The position numbers and the translations under genes were made by a program. The notes below the pieces were generated by a model. It saw nothing but the letters and a program-made list of their open reading frames with translations. It was not told the DNA's origin and did no database searches. Below, piece after piece: positions 26,029 to 35,328 of a DNA stretch of 64,000 nucleotides (within the stretch, counting starts at the first letter, position 1; the number at the start of each line of letters is the position of its first letter). Origin of the DNA: Taishania sp. (GTDB taxonomy: Bacteria > Bacteroidota > Bacteroidia > Flavobacteriales_D > Crocinitomicaceae); assembly GCA_030150045.1 (NCBI GenBank), contig JASLGM010000033.1, positions 65,595 to 129,594 on the forward strand, in the 5' to 3' direction.

Positions 26029-26559
26029 ATGACAACAAATGTTTGGTCTGTGGACACGTCCCACTCAGAAGTACAATTCAAAGTAAAACACATGATGATT
26101 ACCAATGTAACAGGTAACTTCAATGAATTTGATGCTAAAGCAGAAACTGAAGGGGATGATTTTTCGACTTCAAAAATTAACTTTTCAGCTAACATCGCAA
26201 GTGTAGACACAAAAAACACGCAACGTGATGAACACCTAAAAAGTGGTGATTTCTTTGATGCGGCACAATTTCCTGAAATGAAATTTGAGTCGACATCTAT
26301 TGAAAAAGAAGACGATGAAAACTTTATTATAAACGGTAATTTATCGATTCGTGACATTACAAAACCGATTCAATTGAAAGCTGAATTTGGTGGAATCAAC
26401 GTTGACCCATGGGGAAATACAAAAGCAGGATTTTCATTAAATGGCAAAATCAACCGTGAAGATTTTGGTTTAGGTTGGAATGCAGCACTTGAAACAGGCG
26501 GTGTTATGGTTTCTAAAGAAGTGAAGTTATTAGCTGAAATTCAATTCGTAAAACAATAA
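26029..26559 (+). CDS. YceI family protein (lipocalin-like)
   Basis: A 176-residue YceI-domain protein: it opens VWSVDTSHSEVQFKVKHMMITNVTGNFNEFDA and ends in the typical FGLGWNAALETGGVMVSKEVKLLAEIQ. YceI proteins have a lipocalin-like fold that binds isoprenoid-type lipids. Many are periplasmic, but this one has no signal peptide and should be cytoplasmic, as in a common Bacteroidota subgroup. It is a single-gene unit with a terminator directly after it. Function in the cell is not established. Confidence 0.9.
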   Translation: MTTNVWSVDTSHSEVQFKVKHMMITNVTGNFNEFDAKAETEGDDFSTSKINFSANIASVDTKNTQRDEHLKSGDFFDAAQFPEMKFESTSIEKEDDENFIINGNLSIRDITKPIQLKAEFGGINVDPWGNTKAGFSLNGKINREDFGLGWNAALETGGVMVSKEVKLLAEIQFVKQ

Positions 26560-26581
26560 TTTGTAGTAATAATATTGAAAA

Positions 26582-26612
26582 GGGTTGCTTTAATCGGCAG
26601 CCCTCTTTTTTT
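26582..26612 (+). terminator. Intrinsic terminator after yceI
   Basis: GGGTTGC (26582-26588) pairs with GCAGCCC (26597-26603), including one G-T pair, followed by TCTTTTTTT. Confidence 0.8.
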
Positions 26613-26641
26613 GACCTCCTTTTTTTTTGTAAATTGGAAGC

Positions 26642-27028
26642 ATGGTTAGAAATAGAAAACTTCGATTAATACAGACAGTTGCGTGTTTATTCTTATTCAT
26701 TAACAGCTGTTCAACAGCCAAGAGAAATATGCTTTATACTGATACGTTTCCACCTGTGGAGTACAATAAACTAATAGCTGTTCGTACGATTATTGCAGAG
26801 GATACCATCACATATACAGACCCCAATTTTATACAAAAAATTCCAGCTGCCATCAACAATTCAGTGTATGATGGATTATGGAAAACTCCTTATTGGGATG
26901 AATTACAATTGATCTATGCAGACTCAACAAAATCCTACAAAACAAATGGTTTTGTATTCTCTCCCAGTTACAGTATTTTCTTTTACCAATTACCCGAAGA
27001 ACTACAAAAACTATGGTTTCAAGAATAA
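26642..27028 (+). CDS. Hypothetical lipoprotein
   Basis: A 128-residue protein with a lipoprotein-type signal (TVACLFLFINSC, cysteine near residue 23). The mature part is short, with several aromatic residues near the C-terminus, and matches no family I recognise. It lies 83 bases after the yceI stop codon and ends 47 bases before the dioxygenase gene, so it may share a transcript with it. Confidence 0.65.
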   Translation: MVRNRKLRLIQTVACLFLFINSCSTAKRNMLYTDTFPPVEYNKLIAVRTIIAEDTITYTDPNFIQKIPAAINNSVYDGLWKTPYWDELQLIYADSTKSYKTNGFVFSPSYSIFFYQLPEELQKLWFQE

Positions 27029-27075
27029 AGGAATTATTTTAACATTTATTCCAAATCCTTTTGATCCAATTCCAC

Positions 27076-27963
27076 GTGAAAAGAACTAAATTTATTAAAT
27101 CATTAGCTACCCTTCCATTAATTGGAGCAACTATGAAATATTCGACCATTCATTCATTCGTAGACAAACTACCGCTTTCACAGCGTATGCCTGTCCTATT
27201 TTTAGGACACGGAAACCCTATGAATGCGATTGAAGAAAACGAATTTGTGGAAGGATTCCGTCAAATTGCAAGTACCCTTCCAGAACCCAAGGCCATTTTA
27301 TGTATTTCTGCACATTGGGAAACTCAAGGAACACGTATTACAGGGCAAGCAAATCCACCAACAATTCATGATTTCGGAGGATTCCCAAAAGCACTTTTTG
27401 ACGTCCAATATCCAGCTCCAGGAAACCCACAATTGGCAAATGAAATTAAGGAACACATTTTGCATACAGCCATACATCTGGATGAGCAATGGGGGCTCGA
27501 TCATGGCGCGTGGTCAGTAATTAAACACATGTATCCAAAGGCTGATATCCCCGTTTTACAATTATCCTTAAACGTATACAAAACGCCGAAGGAACACTTT
27601 GAACTAGCAAAAGAGCTTCGTTTTTTAAGAGACAAAGGCGTACTAATAATTGGAAGTGGAAACATTGTCCACAACTTAAGACGCGTTGCTTGGGATAAAC
27701 TAAACACCGTCGATTTTGCTTTTGATTGGGCAAAAACAGCGAATGAAGAAATGAAGAAACATGTGTTAGACAATGCTTTTGACACATTGATTAATTTTCA
27801 AAAACAAGGCGACGATTGGAAATTAGCCATTCCAACGCCAGAACACTATCTCCCTCTATTATACGCATTGGGAAGTAGCGCTGACAAAAAAACGGAAATA
27901 CAAATATTCAACGATAAAGCCGTTGCAGGCGCGTTGACAATGACATCGTTTAAATTTCAATAA
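27076..27963 (+). CDS. ygiD: 4,5-DOPA-extradiol-dioxygenase-like protein (YgiD family)
   Basis: A 295-residue member of the LigB-type extradiol dioxygenase family. Signatures: MPVLFLGHGNPMNAIEENEF (first metal-ligand histidine), CISAHWETQGT, IHDFGGFPKALFDVQYPAPG, HGAWSVIKHMYP and GSGNIVHNLR. The family opens catechol rings with a divalent metal. The natural substrate in bacteria is unsettled. The GTG at 27076 is taken as start because close relatives begin with a short KRTKFIKSLATLPLIGA-type leader; a TTG at 27061 and an ATG at 27133 are alternatives. The leader looks like a weak twin-arginine or hydrophobic export signal. Confidence 0.85.
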   Translation: MKRTKFIKSLATLPLIGATMKYSTIHSFVDKLPLSQRMPVLFLGHGNPMNAIEENEFVEGFRQIASTLPEPKAILCISAHWETQGTRITGQANPPTIHDFGGFPKALFDVQYPAPGNPQLANEIKEHILHTAIHLDEQWGLDHGAWSVIKHMYPKADIPVLQLSLNVYKTPKEHFELAKELRFLRDKGVLIIGSGNIVHNLRRVAWDKLNTVDFAFDWAKTANEEMKKHVLDNAFDTLINFQKQGDDWKLAIPTPEHYLPLLYALGSSADKKTEIQIFNDKAVAGALTMTSFKFQ

Positions 27964-27975
27964 ATAATAAAAAGT

Positions 27976-28710
27976 ATGAAAATTTTTAATCTAACATCCG
28001 CTGGTATCGCTGCAATCGTATTGTTCAGCTGTGCAAACCCAACTTCACAAAACACCGATTTTATTGACGAACACAACAGTAAAAATGCTGTAGATTGGTC
28101 TGGTCAGTACAAAGGTTCAATGCAATTAGAAGAAGAAGTTGTCGCTGCAGAATTGAAGTTGAATGACGACGAAACCTACACACTTAAAGTGACTGAAAAA
28201 GAGAATGACGCACCGAAAGAAATGAATGGTAAATTCGAATGGAATAAAGAAGGTTCGCACATTACGCTTTCGAACACTCCGAAAGGGAAAGCAATGGTAC
28301 AAGTTGGTGAAGATGTTTTACTGCAAAACGGTAAAGACCAAATGTACAAATTCGTTAAGGACAGTGAGTTGTTGGGTAAGAAATGGATGCTTACTGAAAT
28401 CGACGGGGTGAAAATCGAAGCGCAAAAAGAAGAAAGAAACAACGCTTACTTGATCTTGACAGAGGAGTACGCTAAAGTGAATGGTTCTCTTGGATGTAAC
28501 CGCTTTTTCGGAACGTACATTCTTAGACATCTAGGACACTTGAGTTTTTCTCCGCTTGGAGCGACGATGATGATGTGTCAAAATATGGAGACAGAAAACA
28601 AATTCAGCGAAAATTTAGAAAAAGTTGCTTTCTATTCCATCGAAAACAATCAATTATCGTTGAAAAACGGAGATGAAAAAGTGATCTTGAAATTCGACAT
28701 CGCGAAGTAA
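27976..28710 (+). CDS. Lipoprotein with NlpE-like and META (HslJ-like) domains
   Basis: A 244-residue protein with a lipoprotein signal (AAIVLFSCAN, cysteine near residue 19). Residues 40-125 resemble the N-terminal domain of NlpE (VDWSGQYKGSMQLEEE, with a beta-barrel-like strand pattern). Residues 130-244 form a META domain (LGKKWMLTEIDGVKI, NGSLGCNRFFGTY, LSFSPLGATMMMC). NlpE senses envelope stress in enterobacteria, but such a role here is only suggested. It follows the dioxygenase gene after 12 bases and ends at a strong terminator. Confidence 0.8.
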   Translation: MKIFNLTSAGIAAIVLFSCANPTSQNTDFIDEHNSKNAVDWSGQYKGSMQLEEEVVAAELKLNDDETYTLKVTEKENDAPKEMNGKFEWNKEGSHITLSNTPKGKAMVQVGEDVLLQNGKDQMYKFVKDSELLGKKWMLTEIDGVKIEAQKEERNNAYLILTEEYAKVNGSLGCNRFFGTYILRHLGHLSFSPLGATMMMCQNMETENKFSENLEKVAFYSIENNQLSLKNGDEKVILKFDIAK

Positions 28711-28726
28711 GAAAAACATTTGGTAA

Positions 28727-28762
28727 AAATGCCTGTTCCTTTGAGAATCAGGCATTTTTTTT
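28727..28762 (+). terminator. Intrinsic terminator after the NlpE/META lipoprotein gene
   Basis: AAATGCCTG (28727-28735) pairs with CAGGCATTT (28749-28757), followed by further Ts to 28762. Confidence 0.85.
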
Positions 28763-29030
28763 GTCCATTCTTTTTTTTTTATTTTTCGGCCGCCTTCTAT
28801 GTCTTCAGCCTTTAGTAGGCTTGCACAATCACTACATTGCTTTTCTTTTTTTATTGTGCTTCTATCGTCGCAACTAAAAAAAGGCAACTGTGTGTTGTTC
28901 TACTCCTAGCTAATAGCTTACGCCATGGCGGAATTTTCTATTCCAAAACAAAATCCATTGTGAGCGCTAAATCACAACAACAAATGTCCTTTAATTTAAC
29001 TAATTCAATTTTCAATACATAAATATTACA

Positions 29031-29172
29031 GCCCGGACGGAGGGCGATAGCTAAATGAAAGAAAACAGATGTGAACGCTAGAGCAAAACTGCGACCAAAG
29101 GAAGCACGTTTTGCGCAGCAGGTGAACCCTGTTTTATTCATTTACTAAAGCACGTAGAACGAAATGGCTGCC
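29031..29172 (+). repeat. Dispersed structured element, family A (copy A2)
   Basis: Has the family blocks GCCCGGACGGAGGGCGATAG, GCGACCAAAGGAAGC and TTTACTAAAGCACG...GGCTGCC. The stems are different in sequence from the other copies but complementary: TAAATGAA with TTCATTTA, AAAACAG with CTGTTTT, GCAAAAC with GTTTTGC. The rest of the 28763-29240 gap holds no recognisable gene. Confidence 0.75.
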
Positions 29173-29228
29173 AAAAAAAGCTTTTAAACAAAAAGAAGAT
29201 ATTCGAACCGCGGTTGAAAGGTTTAAAA

Positions 29229-29236
29229 TATCTTTG
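29229..29236 (+). promoter_or_regulatory. -7 promoter box immediately upstream of the pseudouridine synthase gene
   Basis: TATCTTTG matches TAnnTTTG exactly and ends 4 bases before the ATG at 29241. A start site at the usual 5-7 base distance would give a leaderless or nearly leaderless mRNA. A TTG at 29214-29216 lies closer than the ideal -33 spacing. Confidence 0.55.
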
Positions 29237-29240
29237 CAGC

Positions 29241-30929
29241 ATGACAGACAAAAACAGCCAAGTTCAAAAGTGGATTGCGTTTAAGACGAGCGTTGCAGGG
29301 ATTGAAAAACCCGAGAAATTTAATTTCCCAATGTATTATTCTCCTTCTGAACTGGCGATTTTGGCAAGCGAAGAATTGCAATCCTATCTGGAAAACCAGA
29401 CGGAAATCCCCCATAATTTCGGTCTTATTGAAGGGCAAAAAGGCTTAATTATTGGTAAAATGTTTGGTGTTCTTGTCGTTGAAAATGAGAATCATGAATT
29501 GGGTTATTTATGTGCTTTTTCAGGGAAAGTTGGCGACAGTAATCATTATGATCGTTTTGTACCTCCCGTGTACGACATTCTAAAAGAAGGGTCATTCTAT
29601 TTGGAAGACGAAGTGTTTATCAATGCAGCAAACGATGAAGTTTTGGCCTTGGAAAACAGTGGAAAATTACAGCAGTTAAAGACAGAAGTTGAGGAAAGTT
29701 TACTGCGAAAAACAAATGAAATTTCGAGTTTCAAGGCTGAAATAAAGGCAAATAAAAGAAAACGAGAACATCTACGAAAACAGGAGATTCCACTTACAGC
29801 AGAAGAGTTAGAAGAACTTCGTAAACAGAGTGTTGGGGAGCAATTGGCCTTAAAAAGTTTAACAGCAACATTGAAAAACAATGTGGAATTAGCTCAAAAA
29901 AACTTCAGTGAATTTGAAGCTTATTATCAAGAACGAAAACTCTATCGTAAAACACTAAGTGGTCAATTACAACAGAAGATTTTTGATCATTATATTTTTC
30001 TAAATGGGTATAAAGAAGAGCGTTCCTTGTTACGAATTTTTCAACCTTTAGACATTATGCCCCCTGCTGGTTCTGGGGAATGTTGCGCTCCCAAATTGTT
30101 ACATTATGCTTTTAGAAACAACCTTAAACCCGTTGCAATGGCGGAGTTTTGGTGGGGTGCGTCACCTGCTTCGGAAGTACGAAAACACAAAAACTTCTAC
30201 CCTGCATGTAAGAGTAAATGTGAGCCAATTTTGAAATTTATGTTGGAGGGATTAGATGTAGAAGAAAATCCTTTGCTTATCACCCCGTCATTGGATAAAG
30301 ATTTGCCCATTATCTATGAGGACGATGCCATAATAATTGTTGATAAACCGGCGGAAATGCTCTCTGTTCCTGGAAAAAACATCGATGATTCTGTTCAAAC
30401 ACGCATGCGTGCATACTTGCCTGATGCAACAGGTCCTTTGGTGGTACACCGTTTAGACATGTCTACTTCTGGTATTTTAGTGATTGCGAAGTGTCTAGAA
30501 GATTATCATTTTTTACAAAAGCAGTTCACCAATCGCAAGGTTGAAAAATCCTATTTTGCAGTTCTCGACGGCATTCCTGCTCAACGGAAGGGAACCATTG
30601 AATTGCCGTTACGCGTAGATTTAGAGGACAGACCACGTCAAATGGTTTGTTTTGACCATGGGAAGTTGGGAGTTACCGAATACTCCATTCTAAAAATAAA
30701 AAATGACAGAACGTTAATTGAATTTCATCCTTTAACAGGTCGCACCCATCAATTACGAGTACATGCTGCGCATATATTAGGTTTGAATACTCCTATTTTA
30801 GGCGATGATTTATATGGTAAACCAGGGAAACGTTTATTTTTACATGCTGGAAAGATTGCATTTATTCATCCACGTACACGTGAGCGATTTGCGATTGAAT
30901 GCCCTATTCCATTCAAAATAAATGATTAA
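29241..30929 (+). CDS. RluA-family pseudouridine synthase, long form with N-terminal extension
   Basis: A 562-residue protein; ATG 29241 is used rather than an upstream TTG inside the promoter. Residues about 1-330 form an extension that includes a coiled coil (about 140-240) and the segment MPPAGSGECCAPKLLHYA. The C-terminal 230 residues are the catalytic domain of RluA-type enzymes: HRLDMSTSGILV with the catalytic aspartate D406, VEKSYFAVLDG, TGRTHQLRVHAAH and LYGKPGKRLFLHA. The family isomerises uridines in rRNA or tRNA. This long form is common in Bacteroidota, and its RNA target is not known to me. It stands alone between element A2 and the SRPBCC gene. Confidence 0.85.
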   Translation: MTDKNSQVQKWIAFKTSVAGIEKPEKFNFPMYYSPSELAILASEELQSYLENQTEIPHNFGLIEGQKGLIIGKMFGVLVVENENHELGYLCAFSGKVGDSNHYDRFVPPVYDILKEGSFYLEDEVFINAANDEVLALENSGKLQQLKTEVEESLLRKTNEISSFKAEIKANKRKREHLRKQEIPLTAEELEELRKQSVGEQLALKSLTATLKNNVELAQKNFSEFEAYYQERKLYRKTLSGQLQQKIFDHYIFLNGYKEERSLLRIFQPLDIMPPAGSGECCAPKLLHYAFRNNLKPVAMAEFWWGASPASEVRKHKNFYPACKSKCEPILKFMLEGLDVEENPLLITPSLDKDLPIIYEDDAIIIVDKPAEMLSVPGKNIDDSVQTRMRAYLPDATGPLVVHRLDMSTSGILVIAKCLEDYHFLQKQFTNRKVEKSYFAVLDGIPAQRKGTIELPLRVDLEDRPRQMVCFDHGKLGVTEYSILKIKNDRTLIEFHPLTGRTHQLRVHAAHILGLNTPILGDDLYGKPGKRLFLHAGKIAFIHPRTRERFAIECPIPFKIND

Positions 30930-30932
30930 CTA

Positions 30933-30964
30933 TTTGTTTATTGCAAGGCTAGCAGTTATATTTG
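30933..30964 (+). promoter_or_regulatory. Promoter of the SRPBCC gene
   Basis: TTTG (30933-30936), 20 bases, then TATATTTG (30957-30964): a near-perfect Bacteroidota housekeeping promoter. It supports the ATG at 30989 as the start, because the longer frame would begin inside the promoter. Confidence 0.7.
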
Positions 30965-30988
30965 TTTGCAATCCTTTTTTTTGCTTTT

Positions 30989-31453
30989 ATGAGTTCCGAG
31001 AGACAATTAATCACCGTTCAAACCGACATCAACCAATCCATAGAATTAACTTGGGAAGCTTTTAATGAGCCAACACATTTAATGAAATGGGCAAAAAGTG
31101 CGGATGATTGGGAGGTTTCGATTGCAGAAAATGAAGTGAAAATTGGAGGTTCTCTTAAAGTTGTTTTAACAACACATAAACAAGATATTTTCTTACAATA
31201 CAGTGGTCGTTACGATCAGATCGACTTGAACAAGCACTTATTATTGACATTAGATGATGGACGTTCCTTAGATATTAGTTTTAGTTCCCTTCACGATGTA
31301 ACACAAGTTCAACTAACTATTGACGCCGTTTCAGAACAACCTTTTGATGTTCAAGAGTTTGGGTGGCAATCCTTATTAGACCATTTAAAAATGTATGCGG
31401 AATCTATTTCAGATGAACACCAGCATACTCCGGATAATTTCTTTGACAAATAG
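30989..31453 (+). CDS. SRPBCC / AHSA1-type domain protein
   Basis: A 154-residue cytoplasmic protein with the AHSA1 (START-like) pattern: it opens with TVQTDINQSIELTWEAFNEPTHLMKWAKSADDWE, has GGSLKVVLTTHKQD in the middle and ends in a helix with QSLLDHLKMYAE. Such proteins form a hydrophobic-cavity fold; some stimulate Hsp90 while most have no known ligand. The start at 30989 follows from a promoter at 30933-30964. A single-gene unit. Confidence 0.8.
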   Translation: MSSERQLITVQTDINQSIELTWEAFNEPTHLMKWAKSADDWEVSIAENEVKIGGSLKVVLTTHKQDIFLQYSGRYDQIDLNKHLLLTLDDGRSLDISFSSLHDVTQVQLTIDAVSEQPFDVQEFGWQSLLDHLKMYAESISDEHQHTPDNFFDK

Positions 31454-31586
31454 CATTTTCTCTCTTACACACTTTAAATTTTTATTAAAAACAAGTGTTT
31501 GTTAATTAGAAAAGCCATTATCTTCATTTTACTCTTTACGTATTTTTTGATTTTATATTTTAGTATAAACTCAAAAAGCTAATTAT

Positions 31587-31979
31587 ATGAGCCGAGCACT
31601 ACTACTTATTGCATGTCTTGTCATGGGCTGTAATTCCTATGGTCAAACAATGACCACCTTAGATAAAATTGAACAAATTTACCCTTCATCATCTTATGAT
31701 ATGGATATTGATTCAAAAAAAGTCTTTATCCATTTACTTGAGAAACGTATTCTTATTTACGAAAACAATGGGGTTGATTCTGATAAATACCCTTTATTGA
31801 GTAGTGTTCCACTATTGAATAAGTATAATTCCTCCATTAAAAAAATTACGGAAGAAGGGTACGATGCAACTACTTTTAATCCTTTAAAATATAGTCTTCC
31901 GTTTTTCGTCTATGATGCCAACTCCTTACATTACTTCATCGACGGAACGAACCTAATTCTCGAAATAAAACCTCAATAA
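31587..31979 (+). CDS. Hypothetical secreted protein
   Basis: A 130-residue protein with an N-terminal signal (LLLIACLVMGCNSYGQ). A cysteine near residue 14 could make it a lipoprotein, or cleavage after SYG could release it. The rest is a mix of helix and strand with no recognised domain. It lies 10 bases upstream of the CUB-domain gene and may share its transcript. Confidence 0.65.
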   Translation: MSRALLLIACLVMGCNSYGQTMTTLDKIEQIYPSSSYDMDIDSKKVFIHLLEKRILIYENNGVDSDKYPLLSSVPLLNKYNSSIKKITEEGYDATTFNPLKYSLPFFVYDANSLHYFIDGTNLILEIKPQ

Positions 31980-31989
31980 AACGACAATT

Positions 31990-33300
31990 ATGAACACGAA
32001 ACTATACTGCTATTTCCTCTTTTTACTACCATGTTTTGTTTTTAGCCAAAACTATAACATGTCAAACGGAGGTTCTATATCTACTTGTACTGGGACGTTT
32101 TATGACTCTGGGGGGCCAGATGGAGAATACAGTAATAGTCAGAATCTAACTTACACCATTTGTCCAGGTACTGCTGGTCAATACATTTCTCTGAATTTCA
32201 CTTCATTTGACACAGAAAACAACTATGATAAACTAACGATATATCACGGCTCTAACACCTCTAATCCGCCAACTGTATTAACAGGAGATCTTAGTTCAGC
32301 CCTTCCTCTCATCACTAGTTACGCTGCAAATGGTTGCTTAACCTTAGTTTTCACATCCGATGCGAGCATCACAAAGCAAGGTTGGGCAGCGACGATTTCT
32401 TGTCGAACTACAACAGTACACCCTCCATCACTTTGTTTTGGTGCCACAGCATTTTGCAGTGCTTCTACTTATAATTTTGCCAACACCTCGGGCACAACAT
32501 TAACTGCTGAAGTTGGCCCAAATTATGGATGTTTACAAACAAGACCAAATCCCATATGGTATTTCATGCGCATGAGCACTGCGGGTCCTGTTACCCTAAA
32601 CGTTACACAAACTCAAAACGCTAATGGCACTGGAACCTCTCTCGACATCGACTTTGCTTTATGGGGTCCATTCACTTCTACCTCTCAAGGTTGTACAACA
32701 GTACAATCAGGTACGTTAGCACCTGCTGCCTGCGGATATTCTAATTCACATACTGAAACCTTTTCAATTGCTAACGCACAAGTTGGGGAAATTTATTTAA
32801 TCATATTAACCAACTTCAGTAAGGACCCAGGATACATTCGTTTTCAACAAACAGATGGTACCGGGCAAGCTGACTGTAGTATTGTTCCATTATCTATAAA
32901 CTTGAATTCTTATGATGTTTTTCAGAAAAATGGTAGTAACCAAATTGAATGGACTTCTATTCATGAGCAAGACATATTTGCGTATGAATTGGAGCGCAGT
33001 GAAGATGGAAACACATGGACAACAATCCGTGACGTTGAAATTATTGAAGACGAAGCTAGTGCACACAAATCATACAACATTAAAGATTACGACTTTAAGA
33101 ACACATGGAATTACTACCGTTTAGTTGAGTTAAGAACAGATGGTTCACGAGAAAACCTTGGCACCAAAGCCATTGACAATAGAATCGAAAGTAAAGAAGT
33201 CCTAAAAATCGTAAACACCTTAGGTCAAGAAATTGACAGGTCATTCAGTGGTTTAAAGATTATTGTCTTTACAGATGGAACGAGTATAAAAGTAATGTAA
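31990..33300 (+). CDS. Secreted protein with N-terminal CUB domain
   Basis: A 436-residue exported protein. A signal peptide (LFLLPCFVFSQ) is followed by a CUB domain at about residues 22-137 (YSNSQNLTYTICPG, ISLNFTSFDTENNYDKLTIYHG, CLTLVFTSDASITKQGWAATISC). A beta-rich domain at about 148-300 has cysteines and glycines typical of flavobacterial surface proteins. The final part (VNTLGQEIDRSFSGLKIIVFTDGTSIKVM) looks like a short sorting-type tail as used by type IX secretion, though it departs from the standard type A pattern. Probable cell-surface or secreted protein of unknown function. Confidence 0.75.
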   Translation: MNTKLYCYFLFLLPCFVFSQNYNMSNGGSISTCTGTFYDSGGPDGEYSNSQNLTYTICPGTAGQYISLNFTSFDTENNYDKLTIYHGSNTSNPPTVLTGDLSSALPLITSYAANGCLTLVFTSDASITKQGWAATISCRTTTVHPPSLCFGATAFCSASTYNFANTSGTTLTAEVGPNYGCLQTRPNPIWYFMRMSTAGPVTLNVTQTQNANGTGTSLDIDFALWGPFTSTSQGCTTVQSGTLAPAACGYSNSHTETFSIANAQVGEIYLIILTNFSKDPGYIRFQQTDGTGQADCSIVPLSINLNSYDVFQKNGSNQIEWTSIHEQDIFAYELERSEDGNTWTTIRDVEIIEDEASAHKSYNIKDYDFKNTWNYYRLVELRTDGSRENLGTKAIDNRIESKEVLKIVNTLGQEIDRSFSGLKIIVFTDGTSIKVM

Positions 33301-33311
33301 CCATTATAAAC

Positions 33312-33343
33312 AAAAAAGGCGAACCTAATGGTTCGCCTTTTTT
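33312..33343. terminator. Bidirectional terminator between the CUB-domain gene and dnaK
   Basis: A perfect 14-bp stem, AAAAAAGGCGAACC at 33312-33325 and GGTTCGCCTTTTTT at 33330-33343, with a TAAT loop. A and T runs on either side serve both convergent genes. Confidence 0.9.
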
Positions 33344-33361
33344 GTTTATATATGCTGAAGA

Positions 33362-35254
33362 TTATTTCACTTCTTCAAAATCAACGTCAGTAACTTCGTC
33401 ACCTGGGTTGCTTTGTTCTTGTGCTCCTGCTGCACCTGCATCACCTTGAGGGTTTGCTGCATTGTACATATCTTGAGAAGCAGCTTGGAAAGTTTCATTC
33501 AACTTATCCATTGCAGCTTGAAGTGCTCCGATATTTTGTGCTTCAAATTCTTTTTTCAAATCAGCTAAAGCTGTTTCAATCGGTTGCATTTTTTCAGCTG
33601 GAATTTTATCACCGTACTCTTTCAACTGACGTTCCGTTTGGAAAATTGTTGAATCCGCCTTATTGATTAATTCTGCTTCTTCAGCACGTTTTTTATCTGC
33701 ATCAGCGTTAGCTTCTGCTTCTGCTTTCATTCTTGCAATTTCTTCATCAGACAAACCAGAAGAAGCTTCGATTTTAATCGATTGTACTTTACCTGTCCCT
33801 TTGTCTTTTGCTGAAATATTCATGATTCCGTTTGCATCGATGTCAAAAGTAACTTCAATTTGTGGAACCCCTCTTTGTGCTGGTGGAATGTCAGACAATT
33901 GGAAACGTCCTAATGTTTTATTGTCGTTTGCCATTGTACGCTCTCCTTGTAACACGTGGATATCAACAGAAGGTTGGTTATCAGATGCTGTAGAGAACAC
34001 TTCCGATTTTTTTGTTGGAATAGTTGTGTTCGCTTCGATCAACTTTGTGAAAACCCCACCCATTGTTTCGATACCTAATGACAATGGAATAACGTCTAGT
34101 AACAATACATCTTTTACTTCACCAGTTAATACACCTCCTTGGATTGCTGCACCAATTGCAACAACTTCGTCAGGGTTAACTCCTTTATGTGGAGATTTTC
34201 CAAAGAAACGCTCAACTGCATCTTGAATAATTGGAATACGTGTTGATCCTCCTACTAAGATAACTTCATCAATATCTGACGCTTGTAAGCCAGCGTTTTT
34301 CAATGCCGAACGACAAGGTGCGATTGTTCTTTCAACGATTTCAGAGATCAATTGCTCAAATTTCGCACGAGACAACGTTCTAACCAAGTGTTTTGGAATT
34401 CCGTTAACTGGCATAATGTATGGCAAGTTAATTTCTGAAGAAGTTGTAGAAGACAATTCAATTTTCGCTTTCTCAGCTGCTTCTTTCAAACGTTGTAATG
34501 CCATAGGGTCTTCTCTCAAGTCAACTCCTTCATCACTTTTGAATTCTGCTGCTAACCAGCTGATGATTGCCTCATCCACGTCATCTCCTCCTAAGTGTGT
34601 ATCTCCGTCAGTAGATAATACTTCGAAAACACCATCACCTAATTCTAAGATAGAAACGTCATGCGTACCTCCACCGAAGTCAAATACTACGATTTTGTGT
34701 TCTGTTCCTGTTTTGTCTAATCCGTAAGCTAAAGCTGCTGCTGTAGGCTCATTGATAATACGTTTGATTGTCAAACCAGCGATTTCACCTGCCTCTTTAG
34801 TTGCTTGACGTTGCGCATCGTTAAAATATGCAGGTACTGTTACTACAGCCTCTGTTACTTCTTGTCCTAAATAATCTTCAGCTGTTTGTTTCATTTTTTG
34901 TAAAACCATTGCTGAAATCTCTTGTGGAGAGTACAAACGTCCGTCGATATCAACACGAGGTGTGTTGTTATCTCCTTTAACTACTTTGTATGGAACTCTA
35001 GTTACATCAGAAGAAACTTCGTCAAATGAACTACCCATAAAACGTTTGATAGAGTAAATTGTTTTTGTAGGGTTAGTAATTGCCTGGCGCTTTGCAGGAT
35101 CACCAACTTTACGTTCACCTCCTTCTGCGAATCCTACAACAGATGGAGTTGTTCTTTTACCCTCTGAGTTTGCGATTACAACTGGCTCATTTCCTTCCAT
35201 TACTGAAACACATGAGTTTGTTGTTCCTAAGTCAATCCCTATTATTTTTCCCAT
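33362..35254 (-). CDS. dnaK: Chaperone DnaK (Hsp70)
   Basis: A complete 630-residue Hsp70. The ATPase domain opens GKIIGIDLGTTNSCVSVMEG, with the phosphate loop DFGGGTHDVSILE and adenosine motif ILVGGSTRIPIIQ; the substrate-binding domain follows (TTIPTKKSEVFSTA), and the C-terminus ends EVTDVDFEEVK, the usual tail for co-chaperone contact. It folds and protects proteins with DnaJ and GrpE, whose genes are not adjacent here. It is a single-gene unit with a strong terminator. Its upstream region carries a sigma-54-like promoter and repeated CTGTCA boxes rather than a CIRCE element. Confidence 0.97.
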   Translation of the reverse strand: MGKIIGIDLGTTNSCVSVMEGNEPVVIANSEGKRTTPSVVGFAEGGERKVGDPAKRQAITNPTKTIYSIKRFMGSSFDEVSSDVTRVPYKVVKGDNNTPRVDIDGRLYSPQEISAMVLQKMKQTAEDYLGQEVTEAVVTVPAYFNDAQRQATKEAGEIAGLTIKRIINEPTAAALAYGLDKTGTEHKIVVFDFGGGTHDVSILELGDGVFEVLSTDGDTHLGGDDVDEAIISWLAAEFKSDEGVDLREDPMALQRLKEAAEKAKIELSSTTSSEINLPYIMPVNGIPKHLVRTLSRAKFEQLISEIVERTIAPCRSALKNAGLQASDIDEVILVGGSTRIPIIQDAVERFFGKSPHKGVNPDEVVAIGAAIQGGVLTGEVKDVLLLDVIPLSLGIETMGGVFTKLIEANTTIPTKKSEVFSTASDNQPSVDIHVLQGERTMANDNKTLGRFQLSDIPPAQRGVPQIEVTFDIDANGIMNISAKDKGTGKVQSIKIEASSGLSDEEIARMKAEAEANADADKKRAEEAELINKADSTIFQTERQLKEYGDKIPAEKMQPIETALADLKKEFEAQNIGALQAAMDKLNETFQAASQDMYNAANPQGDAGAAGAQEQSNPGDEVTDVDFEEVK

Positions 35255-35290
35255 TTTGATAATTTTCGTTTTTAATTACGACTATCCATT

Positions 35291-35308
35291 TCTCAACTTT
35301 AATGCCAA
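35291..35308 (-). promoter_or_regulatory. Sigma-54-like -24/-12 promoter of dnaK
   Basis: On the minus strand the sequence reads TTGGCAT, five bases (TAAAG), then TTGAGA. This keeps the invariant GG at -24 and the TTG of the -12 element (consensus TTGGCAC-N5-TTGC); the last C is A here. The position predicts transcription starting near 35281, about 27 bases before the ATG. A conventional TAnnTTTG box was not found in this gap. Confidence 0.45.
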
Positions 35309-35328
35309 GCACTGATTTGAAATAAAAA

